Below, in pieces: positions 57,047-64,000 of a stretch of 64,000 nucleotides of DNA. Below the pieces are notes generated by a model. The model saw only the letters and a list, made by a program, of their open reading frames with translations. It did not search any database and had not been told where the DNA came from. The position numbers and the translations under genes are program-made. Every line of letters starts with the position of its first letter. The stretch's first letter is position 1. The DNA comes from Elusimicrobiota bacterium (GTDB lineage Bacteria > Elusimicrobiota > Elusimicrobia > UBA1565). The stretch spans positions 155,129-219,128 of the forward strand of contig JACPXC010000046.1 of NCBI GenBank assembly GCA_016196755.1. The letters are read 5' to 3'.

Positions 57047-57793
57047 CTATTCGTCGTCCTTAAGAAGAAGCTTCCCTTCCGCCTTCTGGGAGGCTGAAGG
57101 CCCCCCGCAGCGCTCGTCCCATTCCGCGCGGTTCTCCTCGAAGGCGCTCATCATGCCGGCGTAGCGCTCCCCCACGTCGTGGATCGGCCGCTCCGGCATC
57201 AGGAGCGCCTGGGGAAGGTGCAGCTTGCACCAGGTCTCCTCGGGCTTGCCCTTCAAGCGTCCCAGAGCCGCGCGGCGCTCGGCCGAGTCTTGATTATGCT
57301 GGTCGCGGGCGAGGCCCAGCTCCGCCTGAGCGGGCTCGCCCTCGTCGTCCTTCAAAGCCAGCGTTTGGGGACCGCCGCCCATCTTATCGAGGAGGCCGTT
57401 CTTCTCCGCGTCGAACTTCACTTTACGCTCGGCTTCCTTCTTCAGGCGCGACTCCTCATCGCGGACCTGCTGGAGGCGCAGCTGTTCCGCGACGATCTTC
57501 TGCTTGGCCGCCCCCTGCCGGTACATTTCGACGATGCCGGCCCCGATGGCCTGGCCGAGCGCCGCTCCCGGTGCCGCGCCGCCGGAGGAAGCGCGGGAAC
57601 CGGAGGACGCCGGCAGCGCGCAATCGCTGGCCGAGGAGTGGGTGTCGGCCACCCTGCCGCCGCAGCCTCGGCACCAGGCCTTGTAGGAGCGCCACCAGGA
57701 CGGTCCGTAGCCTTGAGGCGCGCCCGACGGGGAACAGTTCGCGAAGACCGAGGAAGGAAGGAGCGCGACGACCAGCAAGGCGCGCGGAAGCAT
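57047..57793 (-). CDS. Secreted Cys-containing protein, unknown function
   Basis: 248 residues with a signal peptide (about 1-18) and several cysteines soon after (CSPSG, WCRGCGG, DCALP), then a Gln/Glu/Lys-rich helical region and a polar C-terminus ending in LLLKDDE. Next to the lipoprotein gene at 57797 with three bases between. No family recognised. Confidence 0.6.
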   Translation of the reverse strand: MLPRALLVVALLPSSVFANCSPSGAPQGYGPSWWRSYKAWCRGCGGRVADTHSSASDCALPASSGSRASSGGAAPGAALGQAIGAGIVEMYRQGAAKQKIVAEQLRLQQVRDEESRLKKEAERKVKFDAEKNGLLDKMGGGPQTLALKDDEGEPAQAELGLARDQHNQDSAERRAALGRLKGKPEETWCKLHLPQALLMPERPIHDVGERYAGMMSAFEENRAEWDERCGGPSASQKAEGKLLLKDDE

Positions 57794-57796
57794 CGC

Positions 57797-58882
57797 CTAT
57801 CGCCCCATGGGCTTGTCGCCCAGCTCGCCGCGGACCTTGAGCTCCGCGATCTTCTTGAGGACCTCGTCGCGGTCCGCGGCCGCCGGCTTGAGGGCGAGAT
57901 AGGCCTCGAAATGCTCCCCGGCGGCCGGCCAATCCCCGGCCCCCTCGTGCGCCAACGCCGTGTTGAAATGGCCGGCCGCCCAAGCCGGCGCCGCCATCAC
58001 GGCTCCATCCATCGCCTCCACGGCCGGCCGGAAGTCGGCGGGGGACGCGGCGCGGGCGATGAAGGCCTTGCCGCGGGCCATGGCCTCCTTGGCCGTCTCA
58101 TCGGCCGTGGGGGCGCCGGAACGAGACACCAGGGCGACGATCTTCGCCAGCACCCGTCGGCCGCCGCTGCGGTGCGGACCGGCGGCCGCGTAGGCTCCTT
58201 GGTAGGCGGACAGCGCGCCCCCGGGGTCGGCGGCCGCGAGGGAATCCCCCTTCGCCTCTCCCGCCTCGGCGAGAGCCTTGTCCTTCCGGAAGGCCGGGAA
58301 GTCGCGCCGAAGCTCGGCCGAGAACTCCTCCAAACCCTTTAGAAGTTGCTTTTCCAGCTCGTCGCGCGTCCTCATCGCCTTGCTGGCCGACGACAGGGGC
58401 ATGAGGAAATACATCGGGGGGATATAGGACAACATCCCGATGAACTTGTTTCCCGCCGGGGTCTTGTCCAGCACCTGCCAGGCCTTCCTGAAGCGCGGAG
58501 TCTCCCCCGGCTCGCGGAGCTCTAAGACGAACTGCTCCTGGTAGGCGGCGTTGATGATGCGGTACTCCGCCAGGAAATCCGCGGCCGGCGCGGCCTCCGC
58601 GCCGGGGGCCCGCGAGAACTCGCCGAAAGCGCCCTCGAGCATCGCCCCCACCGCGTGGGACAGCCCAGGCTGGAGCGCCACGATGGAGGTGTGGTCGCCG
58701 CCGCGCTTGATCTCGGAGGGCGCGGGAGGCGCCGCTTCCACCAAGACGACGCGGGCCGGGAGCTTGGCCGCCGCGGCGGGAGGACTGGCAAGGTTCTTTC
58801 GGACGGCGACTCGGGTGGTGCAGGCGCTGGTAACGAGGGCGACGAGGACCAAAACGCAGGCGGAGGACTTCGGGTAGCTCAT
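57797..58882 (-). CDS. Lipoprotein with C-terminal TPR-like region
   Basis: 361 residues. Lipobox VTSAC with C21; a middle region (about 40-215) with membrane-proximal FIGMLSYIPPMYFLMPL; then TPR-like helices (GHFNTALAHEGAGDWPAAGEHFEAYLALKP). Upstream of and likely co-transcribed with the gene at 57047. A -10-like TACAGT lies a few bases before the ATG on the minus strand. Function unknown. Confidence 0.65.
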   Translation of the reverse strand: MSYPKSSACVLVLVALVTSACTTRVAVRKNLASPPAAAAKLPARVVLVEAAPPAPSEIKRGGDHTSIVALQPGLSHAVGAMLEGAFGEFSRAPGAEAAPAADFLAEYRIINAAYQEQFVLELREPGETPRFRKAWQVLDKTPAGNKFIGMLSYIPPMYFLMPLSSASKAMRTRDELEKQLLKGLEEFSAELRRDFPAFRKDKALAEAGEAKGDSLAAADPGGALSAYQGAYAAAGPHRSGGRRVLAKIVALVSRSGAPTADETAKEAMARGKAFIARAASPADFRPAVEAMDGAVMAAPAWAAGHFNTALAHEGAGDWPAAGEHFEAYLALKPAAADRDEVLKKIAELKVRGELGDKPMGR

Positions 58883-58925
58883 TTATGACTGTAGCTGATT
58901 GCCGGCGGAGAAGATATGACTTAGG

Positions 58926-59696
58926 TCACACCGGATACTTGGCGCAGAACGCGGCCAGCAGCACGGAAAGCGGTTCAGGGAGGCGATCCCAAACCTCACG
59001 CTGGATCTCCACCGGGATCTCCTTGTAGTAAGCCTGGGCGATGGCGCCCGCCATCGAGGCGATGGTGTCCGTGTCGCCGCCTAACGAAACAGCCTTGCGT
59101 ACCGCGTCCTCGAAGTTCTCCGAGTCCAGGAAGGCGATGATGGCCTCGGGGACCGACCCTTGGCAGGAAGCGTTGAACTCGTAGGTCGGGCGGATCGACT
59201 CGATCGTCCGGTCGAGGTCGTAGCCGAACTGGACCTTGATGCGCTTTCGGATGAGCTCCTTATCGCCCACGGTCCTGGCGAGGAACACGGCCAGGGCCAC
59301 GGCCTGAGCGCCCTTGAGGCCCTCGGGATGGTCGTGGGTCACCGCGGCGCTCTTGTACGCCTCCTCGAGCACCGTCTCTTCCGAATCGTAGGCGAAGCCT
59401 ATGGGGCTTACACGCATCGCACTGCCGTTGCCGTAGCTGTTGTACGGCCCGGCCGAGTCGGAGAGGGACCAGTCGAGGAATTGGCTCCCGTAGCCCCGGT
59501 CGGGATATTCCCGCGCGTAGCGCCGGATAGTAGCGGCGTAGTCCGAGCCGTTTAGCACGCAATCGGCCACCGCGAAGGTCAGGACCGAGTCGTCGGTGAA
59601 GCGGCAGTCCTCGACGAACAGCGGGAAGCTCAAGCGCTTCACGTTGTTGCGCTCGAACCTCGAGCCGATCATGTCGCCGACGATGGCTCCTAACAT
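58926..59696 (-). CDS. ADP-ribosylglycohydrolase family protein
   Basis: 256 residues with all marks of the DraG/ARH family: GAIVGDMIGS at the start, FTDDSVLT (metal-binding Asp pair), GNGSAMRV, THDHPEG and GGDTDTIASMAGAIA. These enzymes remove ADP-ribose from proteins or process related nucleotides. A complete enzyme. TAGAAT lies six bases upstream of its ATG (59708-59703), so the transcript may be leaderless. It is divergent from the HigA-type operon. Confidence 0.93.
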   Translation of the reverse strand: MLGAIVGDMIGSRFERNNVKRLSFPLFVEDCRFTDDSVLTFAVADCVLNGSDYAATIRRYAREYPDRGYGSQFLDWSLSDSAGPYNSYGNGSAMRVSPIGFAYDSEETVLEEAYKSAAVTHDHPEGLKGAQAVALAVFLARTVGDKELIRKRIKVQFGYDLDRTIESIRPTYEFNASCQGSVPEAIIAFLDSENFEDAVRKAVSLGGDTDTIASMAGAIAQAYYKEIPVEIQREVWDRLPEPLSVLLAAFCAKYPV

Positions 59697-59802
59697 GGCT
59701 CGATTCTAGGACAAAATCCGACCCTCGAAAGTGAACCTTTTTCACCCCTTTGGCGTACTAGAGGGAATGAATGCCCATTGTTTCTTCCGGCCCCTTGCAG
59801 AG

Positions 59803-59818
59803 ATATCATATGTGATAT
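59803..59818. promoter_or_regulatory. Palindromic site upstream of the HigBA remnant
   Basis: ATATCA (59803-59808) and TGATAT (59813-59818) form a dyad with a four-base centre TATG. It sits just before the toxin remnant and is a candidate operator for the antitoxin. It lies in an AT-rich island in otherwise GC-rich DNA. Confidence 0.5.
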
Positions 59819-59840
59819 ATACTAAGACGGAGGCTCAGCC

Positions 59841-60016
59841 GTGCCTTGGGAGCTGATCTTCTTCCGTCAGACCCGGGGCGACGAGCCGGTTCGGTCATTC
59901 TGACGAACGCATTCGTCAAGAAGACGAGGCGGGTGCCGGAAGAGGAGATTCACCGAGCAAGCAGGCGCCGGGAGCTTCGGAGGAAAGAGGATGAAAAGAA
60001 AAAAGAACATCCATGA
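59841..60016 (+). pseudogene. HigB/RelE-type toxin, internal deletion
   Basis: From GTG 59841 the frame reads PWELIFFRQTRGDEPVRSF, the N-terminal pattern of phage-Gp49-like/HigB toxins, then stops at 59903. In a second frame (59900 to 60016) the C-terminal pattern continues: AFVKKTRRVPEEEIHRAS and a Lys/Glu-rich end. Most of the toxin core (roughly 50-60 residues) is missing between the two pieces. Likely inactive. Confidence 0.75.
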
Positions 60017-60308
60017 AGGAAGCAGCGTAAGAGACTGGTTCGCCGAGGAGGAGGCCAAGGACCCGAACTTCCGAGCCAGCGTCGAGAAGGCCATGGCCCG
60101 ACGGCGCGTCGCGCAGCAGATCTACGATGCGCGGACAAAGGCCGGCGTCTCCCAGCCCGAGCTCGCCCGCCGCCTCGGCACAAGCCAAGCCGCGATCTCC
60201 AGGATGGAGGCCGGCGCCCAGAACATGACCATCGACATCATAGAGAGCGTAGCCCGCGCCTTGGGAGGCCGTTTCGAGAGTCAGATCATCCTCAGCCGCA
60301 GGGCATGA
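59991..60308 (+). CDS. HigA/XRE-family antitoxin
   Basis: 105 residues. N-terminal basic region, then a helix-turn-helix of the Cro/C1 type (GVSQPELARRLGTSQAAISRMEAG, about 53-76) followed by MTIDIIESVARALG. Fits HigA-type antitoxins that follow HigB. It is intact and overlaps the toxin remnant and the next gene. It may still repress its own promoter at 59803. Confidence 0.85.
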   Translation: MKRKKNIHEGSSVRDWFAEEEAKDPNFRASVEKAMARRRVAQQIYDARTKAGVSQPELARRLGTSQAAISRMEAGAQNMTIDIIESVARALGGRFESQIILSRRA

Positions 60309-60910
60309 GGACGAGACGCGCCGCGCTGGCCGCCGCCGTGCTGGCCGCCCTGTGGTGCCTCCTTAGATCTTGCCGGCCGCGTCCGGCGCCCGCCAGCCCT
60401 CCCGCTCCCCCCACGCCGGCCGCCGCCCCGGCCCCCACGAAAGACCGCGCCGAATTCGAGGAGTTCGAGGCCTGCTGGAAGGCGGCCAAGAAGCCCTTCT
60501 CGCGCGCGGAACTGCTGGCCCGGACCTCCTGCCAGCCCCCGTTCGGGATCCGCGTCGACCGTCCCGATTACACGCCCGCCATCTCCGTGGAGCCCGGCAT
60601 CGGGATGACCGCGCAGGTCCCCAAGGTCGCCCCCAAGGACCTCAAGTTCCGCTGGCGCGCGGACTTCGGGCGGTTCCTGAGCTGGGAGGAGCCGGATTTC
60701 GTGGTCCGCGAGCTCGGCACCGACGTATCGAACGCGGGCGGCACGCTCTACTGGACCTACGACCCCGCGCTGGGCCGGGCCGAGAAGCCGCCGGTCCACG
60801 TCATCTTGGACGCGGTCTCCCCGGACGGACGCGTCCTGGCCACCGCGGGCGCGCTCATCCTCTGGCAGCACGACATGGCCGTCGTGACGAAAGACGGCAC
60901 CCTGCCCTAG
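60305..60910 (+). CDS. Secreted protein, unknown function
   Basis: 201 residues. Hydrophobic signal or anchor (about 7-21), a Pro/Ala-rich stretch to about 50, then a soluble domain with LKFRWRADFGRFLSWEEPDFVVRELG and a GTLYWTYDP strand, suggesting an Ig-like fold. The ATG overlaps the antitoxin stop (ATGA), so it is translated with it, though a functional link is unclear. Confidence 0.65.
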   Translation: MRTRRAALAAAVLAALWCLLRSCRPRPAPASPPAPPTPAAAPAPTKDRAEFEEFEACWKAAKKPFSRAELLARTSCQPPFGIRVDRPDYTPAISVEPGIGMTAQVPKVAPKDLKFRWRADFGRFLSWEEPDFVVRELGTDVSNAGGTLYWTYDPALGRAEKPPVHVILDAVSPDGRVLATAGALILWQHDMAVVTKDGTLP

Positions 60911-60964
60911 AGGTCGGCGGGCCTCGGCCAGCACTCGCCCCGCGTCATCCCCCGATTTTAGAAA

Positions 60965-61543
60965 TCAGAAGCGCAGTTTGCTCATGTACGGCGAGCTCTT
61001 GCCGGCCGCCTCGAGGTTCAGGATCTCCCCGTAGCGCTGACGCGCCTGCTCGGGCGTCACGCGCCAGGCGAGGACGTCGTCGGCCAGGTTGAGGCGCAGG
61101 ATGTTGACCTCCTCGCGGTCGGACCGGGCGGCCAGGGTCTGGACCAGGCCGTAGTACATCAAGCGCGAATCGAAGGCCGACAGGTTGACGAGCTGGGCGG
61201 GGGTCAGCGGAGGATACTCGACGGCATGCTCGACGAAGCCGATGTCGTCGCCCTGAGGGTAGGGCTCGGGGATGTTCCAGGCCGTGATCCTCTGCCAGCG
61301 GTCCTTCCCGCGCCAGACCATGAACTCGGGGCGGACCTCGTCGGGAGCCCCGTACTGCTCGAGGAGGCGCCGGGCCGACATCGCCGCCATGGGCGCCCAG
61401 TCCTCTATCGTGGTGCCGGCCAGCGAGCGGCGGTACGCCGAGGCTTCGACGGTGTCTTGGCTGGCGGAATCCTTGACCGGGGAGAAGCAGCCGGCCAGGC
61501 AGGCGGCGACGGCTCCGGCGAGAAGGGGACGCGAGATGGCCAT
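60965..61543 (-). CDS. Lipoprotein, unknown function
   Basis: 192 residues with a lipobox LAGC (C19). The rest has no family match; there is a WRVTPEQARQRYGEIL segment near the end and GAPDEVRPEFMVWRGK in the middle. The minus strand carries TACACT upstream within a GGGCTACACT stretch near 61575, and a GGAGG ribosome-binding site. Confidence 0.6.
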   Translation of the reverse strand: MAISRPLLAGAVAACLAGCFSPVKDSASQDTVEASAYRRSLAGTTIEDWAPMAAMSARRLLEQYGAPDEVRPEFMVWRGKDRWQRITAWNIPEPYPQGDDIGFVEHAVEYPPLTPAQLVNLSAFDSRLMYYGLVQTLAARSDREEVNILRLNLADDVLAWRVTPEQARQRYGEILNLEAAGKSSPYMSKLRF

Positions 61544-61618
61544 GGGAGACCTCCTTGCTGTCGCCGATAGTGTAGCCCACGCCCATCAAATCCTCCTCAA
61601 CTTGTAGAATGGACGGCG

Positions 61619-61996
61619 ATGGGACCCAAGCGCGTCGTGATCCTCGAGGACATCGCCTCGATGCGGGACATCCTCGTCGAGGTCGTCGAAGCCGAGGGCC
61701 ACCAGGTGGCCTATGCCGGCGCCGAACCCGGCTGCGTCGAGCGGGTCCTGGCCGACCCGCCCGACCTCCTGTTCCTCGACCTGTCGCTCAAGGCCCGGCT
61801 GGGCGTCGACGTCTACGCCGTCCTGCGCGCCGACCCCCGGACCCAAGACCTTCCCGTGATCATCTGCACGGTCCAACGCTCCCAGACCGTGGCGCGCAAG
61901 CTCCACGCGCCCGAGGACGCGCGCCTGCGCACCCTCTACCAGCCCTTCGCCATCGCCGACGCCCAGTCGATGATGCGCGCCCTGCTCGCCGCTTAA
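61619..61996 (+). CDS. Single-domain receiver lacking the conserved Lys
   Basis: 125 residues. Receiver with E10, D11, phosphoacceptor D54 and T84, but the invariant Lys is Gln (Q108 in LYQPF). It may be locked in one state or signal differently. TAGAAT lies at 61601-61606, eight bases from ATG 61619, so its mRNA may be leaderless. Its stop overlaps that of the convergent membrane gene within TTAA. Confidence 0.85.
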   Translation: MGPKRVVILEDIASMRDILVEVVEAEGHQVAYAGAEPGCVERVLADPPDLLFLDLSLKARLGVDVYAVLRADPRTQDLPVIICTVQRSQTVARKLHAPEDARLRTLYQPFAIADAQSMMRALLAA

Positions 61997-62784
61997 GAGC
62001 GGCGCGACGCGGCCAGCAGGGCGCAGGCCGTCATCGTCAGCGCGAAGGAAAGCGTCCCGGGGATTAGCAGGAAGAACCCGGCGTGGAGCGCCAGCGCCCC
62101 GGCCAGAAGCAGCCGCGGACGCGCCCAGACCAGGCACGAAAGGACCGCCTCCGCGGCCACCACCAGCCACGACAGCGCCGCGGCCGCGGCGGGCGACGCC
62201 CCGAGGAGCGCGGCCGCCGCGGCGGCCGGCACCGGCGTCCACGCCCCGGTCTCGGCCGCCATCGTCAGCGCGTCGACGAGCATGCGCCCGTCGAGGAAGC
62301 CAGTGCGGCCCTTTTGGAGGGCGCTGAAGCCGTAGACCAAAGCCAACTGCCAGACCGCCAGGCCGAGGTTGGGCCGGGAGCGCGCCTCGAAGCCCGGCTC
62401 GTCGGGGTCAGGCGGATCGAGGGCCAGGTAGGCGAGGATGAGGCCAAGGAGCGCCTTCTGGTTCATGTAGCGCTGTCCGGCGCCGTAGAGGACGACGACC
62501 GCGGCGGCGCGCACGGCCGCCGCCGGCGGGCGGCCGGTGAGGAACACCGCCCCGCAGGCCAGCGCCGCCGCCCATTCCACCCACACCGACCACCCAGGCG
62601 CGCGCGGCAGGAGCAAGAGATGCCGTCCGCAGAGCAGGCCCGACTGCACGTCCCATTGCCGGTTGGCGAGCTCGTAGGAGACCAGGGCTAGGATGGCCCC
62701 GCCCAAAAGGATATAGACCCGTCGCACCCCGCCGGGAGAGAAGCGGTCCCCGTCCCCGTAAAACGGAAAGGTCAGGGTAAGCAT
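61993..62784 (-). CDS. HTTM-like (gamma-carboxylase-related) membrane protein
   Basis: 263 residues with about six membrane helices. The block LALVYGFSALQKGRTGFLDGRML is like the core helix of HTTM domains (a Y..S..-K....-W/F-x-DG pattern), which are related to vitamin-K-dependent gamma-carboxylase. Its start overlaps the stop of the small protein at 62772 by 13 bases. Function unknown. Confidence 0.55.
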   Translation of the reverse strand: MLTLTFPFYGDGDRFSPGGVRRVYILLGGAILALVSYELANRQWDVQSGLLCGRHLLLLPRAPGWSVWVEWAAALACGAVFLTGRPPAAAVRAAAVVVLYGAGQRYMNQKALLGLILAYLALDPPDPDEPGFEARSRPNLGLAVWQLALVYGFSALQKGRTGFLDGRMLVDALTMAAETGAWTPVPAAAAAALLGASPAAAAALSWLVVAAEAVLSCLVWARPRLLLAGALALHAGFFLLIPGTLSFALTMTACALLAASRRS

Positions 62785-63101
62785 AGGGTGCGTTCCAGGC
62801 CGGCGGACGGCACTCTCAAGGTCCAAGGCACCGAGCCCGGCGCCTTCTTGCAGGCGCAGGCGGCGGTCTCGGCCAGGACGTCGCCGTTGGCGAAATAGAA
62901 CACCGGCGGGACGTAGCGGCGCAGGTCGACCGGGGCGCCGCCGCGGTCGGTGAGCGTGAACTCCAGCCGCTCGATGCGGCTGAACATCCCCCAGGCCGGC
63001 GCCCAGCCGCCCAGGCTCGTGACCAGACAGTAGGCCGCGTTGGCGGCCAGCAGGAAGAGGCAGATCCGGCGCAGGCCCGGCGATGCTGGACCGCTCTTCA
63101 C
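62772..63101 (-). CDS. Small anchored protein, partner of the HTTM-like protein
   Basis: 109 residues starting from GTG 63101, which overlaps the hydrolase stop (GTGA). One membrane segment (about 12-32), then a short soluble part ending in Cys-rich ACACKK and a Cys near the end. HTTM proteins often pair with such small partners with one TM and a beta domain. The longer frame further upstream is antisense to the hydrolase and is not used. Confidence 0.6.
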   Translation of the reverse strand: MKSGPASPGLRRICLFLLAANAAYCLVTSLGGWAPAWGMFSRIERLEFTLTDRGGAPVDLRRYVPPVFYFANGDVLAETAACACKKAPGSVPWTLRVPSAGLERTLCLP

Positions 63102-63841
63102 AGGCCCGCCCAGGAGGCCAGCTCGGCCGCCGCCGTCTCGGCGACGGTACGGACGCTCAGCAGGTGGTCGCCGCCCTCGAGTCGGACCAGGCGTTTCGGT
63201 CCGGCATGGCGCGCGAACAACCGCTCGGCTTCGGCGAATGGGACGATGTCGTCGGCGGGGGCATGGAGCAGGAGCAGGGACTTGCCCGCCGCCGAGAGCT
63301 CGGCCGCCGGATCGTCGGCCGCCAGCTCCTCCAGCAGGCCCGCGCCCAGCCGGACGCGCCGTCCCGCCACCTCCACGGGCGCCGCGCCATGCCGGCGCAC
63401 GGCGTCGAGACCCGGCAGCACCGAGAGCAGGTGGGCGGGCCGCTCCGGAGCGTTGAGCGCCGCCGCGCCCCGGGCCGAGGGCAGGCGCGCCGCCGCGGCC
63501 AGGGCTACGGTCCCCCCCAGGCTGAGGCCGGCGACGAAATCCGGGGCTCGGGCGGCCCGCTCCAGAGCCGCCGCCGCGGCCAGCGCGTCGGCCAGCCAGG
63601 AGCGCAGGCCGGTCTTGGCGAAGTCCCCCCGGCTCTCGCCGAGTCCGGTGGCGTCGAAGCGCAGGACGGCCGCCCCGCGCGCGGCCAAGGCCCGGGCTAT
63701 GCGCGCCACGGCCAGCATGTCCTTGTCGCCGGTGAATGCGTGGAGAAAGAGGACGGCGACCCGAACCGGGCCCTCGGGACGCTCGAGCTTCGCGGCCAGG
63801 GGGCCGGCGTGGCCCTCGAACGTCATGCGCTCGGTGGACAA
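63098..63841 (-). CDS. Alpha/beta hydrolase (esterase-like)
   Basis: 247 residues, no signal. HAFTGDKDMLAVARIARALAARGAAVLRFDATGLGES, nucleophile GLSLGG (Ser near residue 108), and a terminal GGDHLL His, the OsmC-linked/BAAT-type hydrolase layout. First gene of the short operon with 62772 and 61993. Its start lies 17 bases from dispersed repeat copy 3. Confidence 0.8.
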   Translation of the reverse strand: MSTERMTFEGHAGPLAAKLERPEGPVRVAVLFLHAFTGDKDMLAVARIARALAARGAAVLRFDATGLGESRGDFAKTGLRSWLADALAAAAALERAARAPDFVAGLSLGGTVALAAAARLPSARGAAALNAPERPAHLLSVLPGLDAVRRHGAAPVEVAGRRVRLGAGLLEELAADDPAAELSAAGKSLLLLHAPADDIVPFAEAERLFARHAGPKRLVRLEGGDHLLSVRTVAETAAAELASWAGL

Positions 63842-63858
63842 GGCGGTTATTGTAACGA

Positions 63859-63888
63859 GTTCTGATTAGGGACACTCATTAGAAGTTC
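63859..63888 (+). repeat. Dispersed repeat, copy 3
   Basis: AGTTCTGATTAGGGACACT (63859-63877) with a single G-to-A change from copy 1, followed by the second partial unit GAAGTTCTG (63880-63888 region). The remaining DNA to 64000 holds only a 34-codon open frame on the minus strand, with no recognisable match. Confidence 0.7.
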
Positions 63889-64000
63889 TGCCGTCAAGAG
63901 GCAAAGCGTCCCCATCCCACGGTCGTGGTAGCTCGTCGCGTCCGGCACGATCTTTAAGGCGCTACGCACCCTGGTTCTCTCACGTTTGGTGTCGGCACGA

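Noticed and set aside
63895..63999. Partial minus-strand frame at the right edge (34 codons ending in TGA at 63895)
   Set aside because: Too short, no known motif and next to a repeat; could be the end of a gene beyond the window, but cannot be supported.

Overview
The window is a GC-rich, densely packed bacterial chromosome segment with about 60 protein genes, one tRNA and one decayed insertion sequence. Gene order, the many start/stop overlaps (ATGA, GTGA, TGATG), the PorV-like outer-membrane protein, the TolC homologue and several lipoproteins with clear lipoboxes point to a diderm Gram-negative. Four secreted proteins share long N-termini rich in Ala/Pro/Ser/Leu. From memory this resembles predicted proteins of Elusimicrobiota, so I infer that phylum or a relative at moderate-to-low confidence. 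No rRNA or standard phylogenetic marker is present to settle it.

Region by region. 1-4637 (minus): an operon of a receiver protein, a small anchored protein, an M50-like membrane protease, a dolichol/phytol-kinase-like enzyme, an AsmA-like protein and the start of pyrE. 4684-6019: an IS110-family transposase remnant with strong hairpins, bracketed by inverted copies of a short dispersed repeat whose third copy is at 63859. 6027-8897 (minus): glycine cleavage T and H proteins, a PH-domain membrane protein, a lipoate-ligase-like protein and a stand-alone RAM domain. 8973-18788 (minus): large secreted or membrane proteins, namely a duplicated PspA-like coiled-coil protein, a protein of unknown function, a 1539-residue protein with TPM-like features, and a papain-like protease. 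18888-22043 (minus): CysM, a JAMM protease and a fused CysO/MoaD-MoeB-rhodanese protein, together a protein-thiocarboxylate cysteine pathway. 22111-26754: pterin carbinolamine dehydratase, then two tandem TPR proteins, one with a complete Ser/Thr kinase domain and one whose kinase is cut at the hinge.

26867-37612 (plus) is a large regulatory and export block: histidine kinase, OmpR-type regulator, small secreted protein, receiver-Yip1 fusion, a MacA/MacB/TolC-like tripartite exporter, a second small secreted protein and two more OmpR-type regulators. Both small secreted protein genes are preceded by the same array of three 11-bp direct repeats with the same spacing to a -10-like box, which suggests one regulator controls both ends of the exporter block. 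37735-48129 holds a TPR protein, a clostripain-like protease, a CreD-like protein, a PorV-LysM / pseudo-receiver-propeller / PilZ operon and several anchored proteins. 48180-54327 holds a 7Fe-type ferredoxin, a C39-NlpC/P60 fusion, endonuclease III, a family 5 solute-binding lipoprotein, a YggU-family protein and tRNA-Pro. 54378-63841 holds a secreted CheD-like protein, a secreted cysteine-dioxygenase-like protein, lipoproteins, an ADP-ribosylglycohydrolase, a HigB remnant with an intact HigA-type antitoxin, a receiver lacking its conserved Lys, and an HTTM-like membrane protein with partners.

The most interesting themes are the thiocarboxylate sulfur operon, the exporter block under paired 11-bp operators, the shared secreted N-terminal module, the paralogue pair with one truncated kinase, and recurring receivers with missing switch residues.
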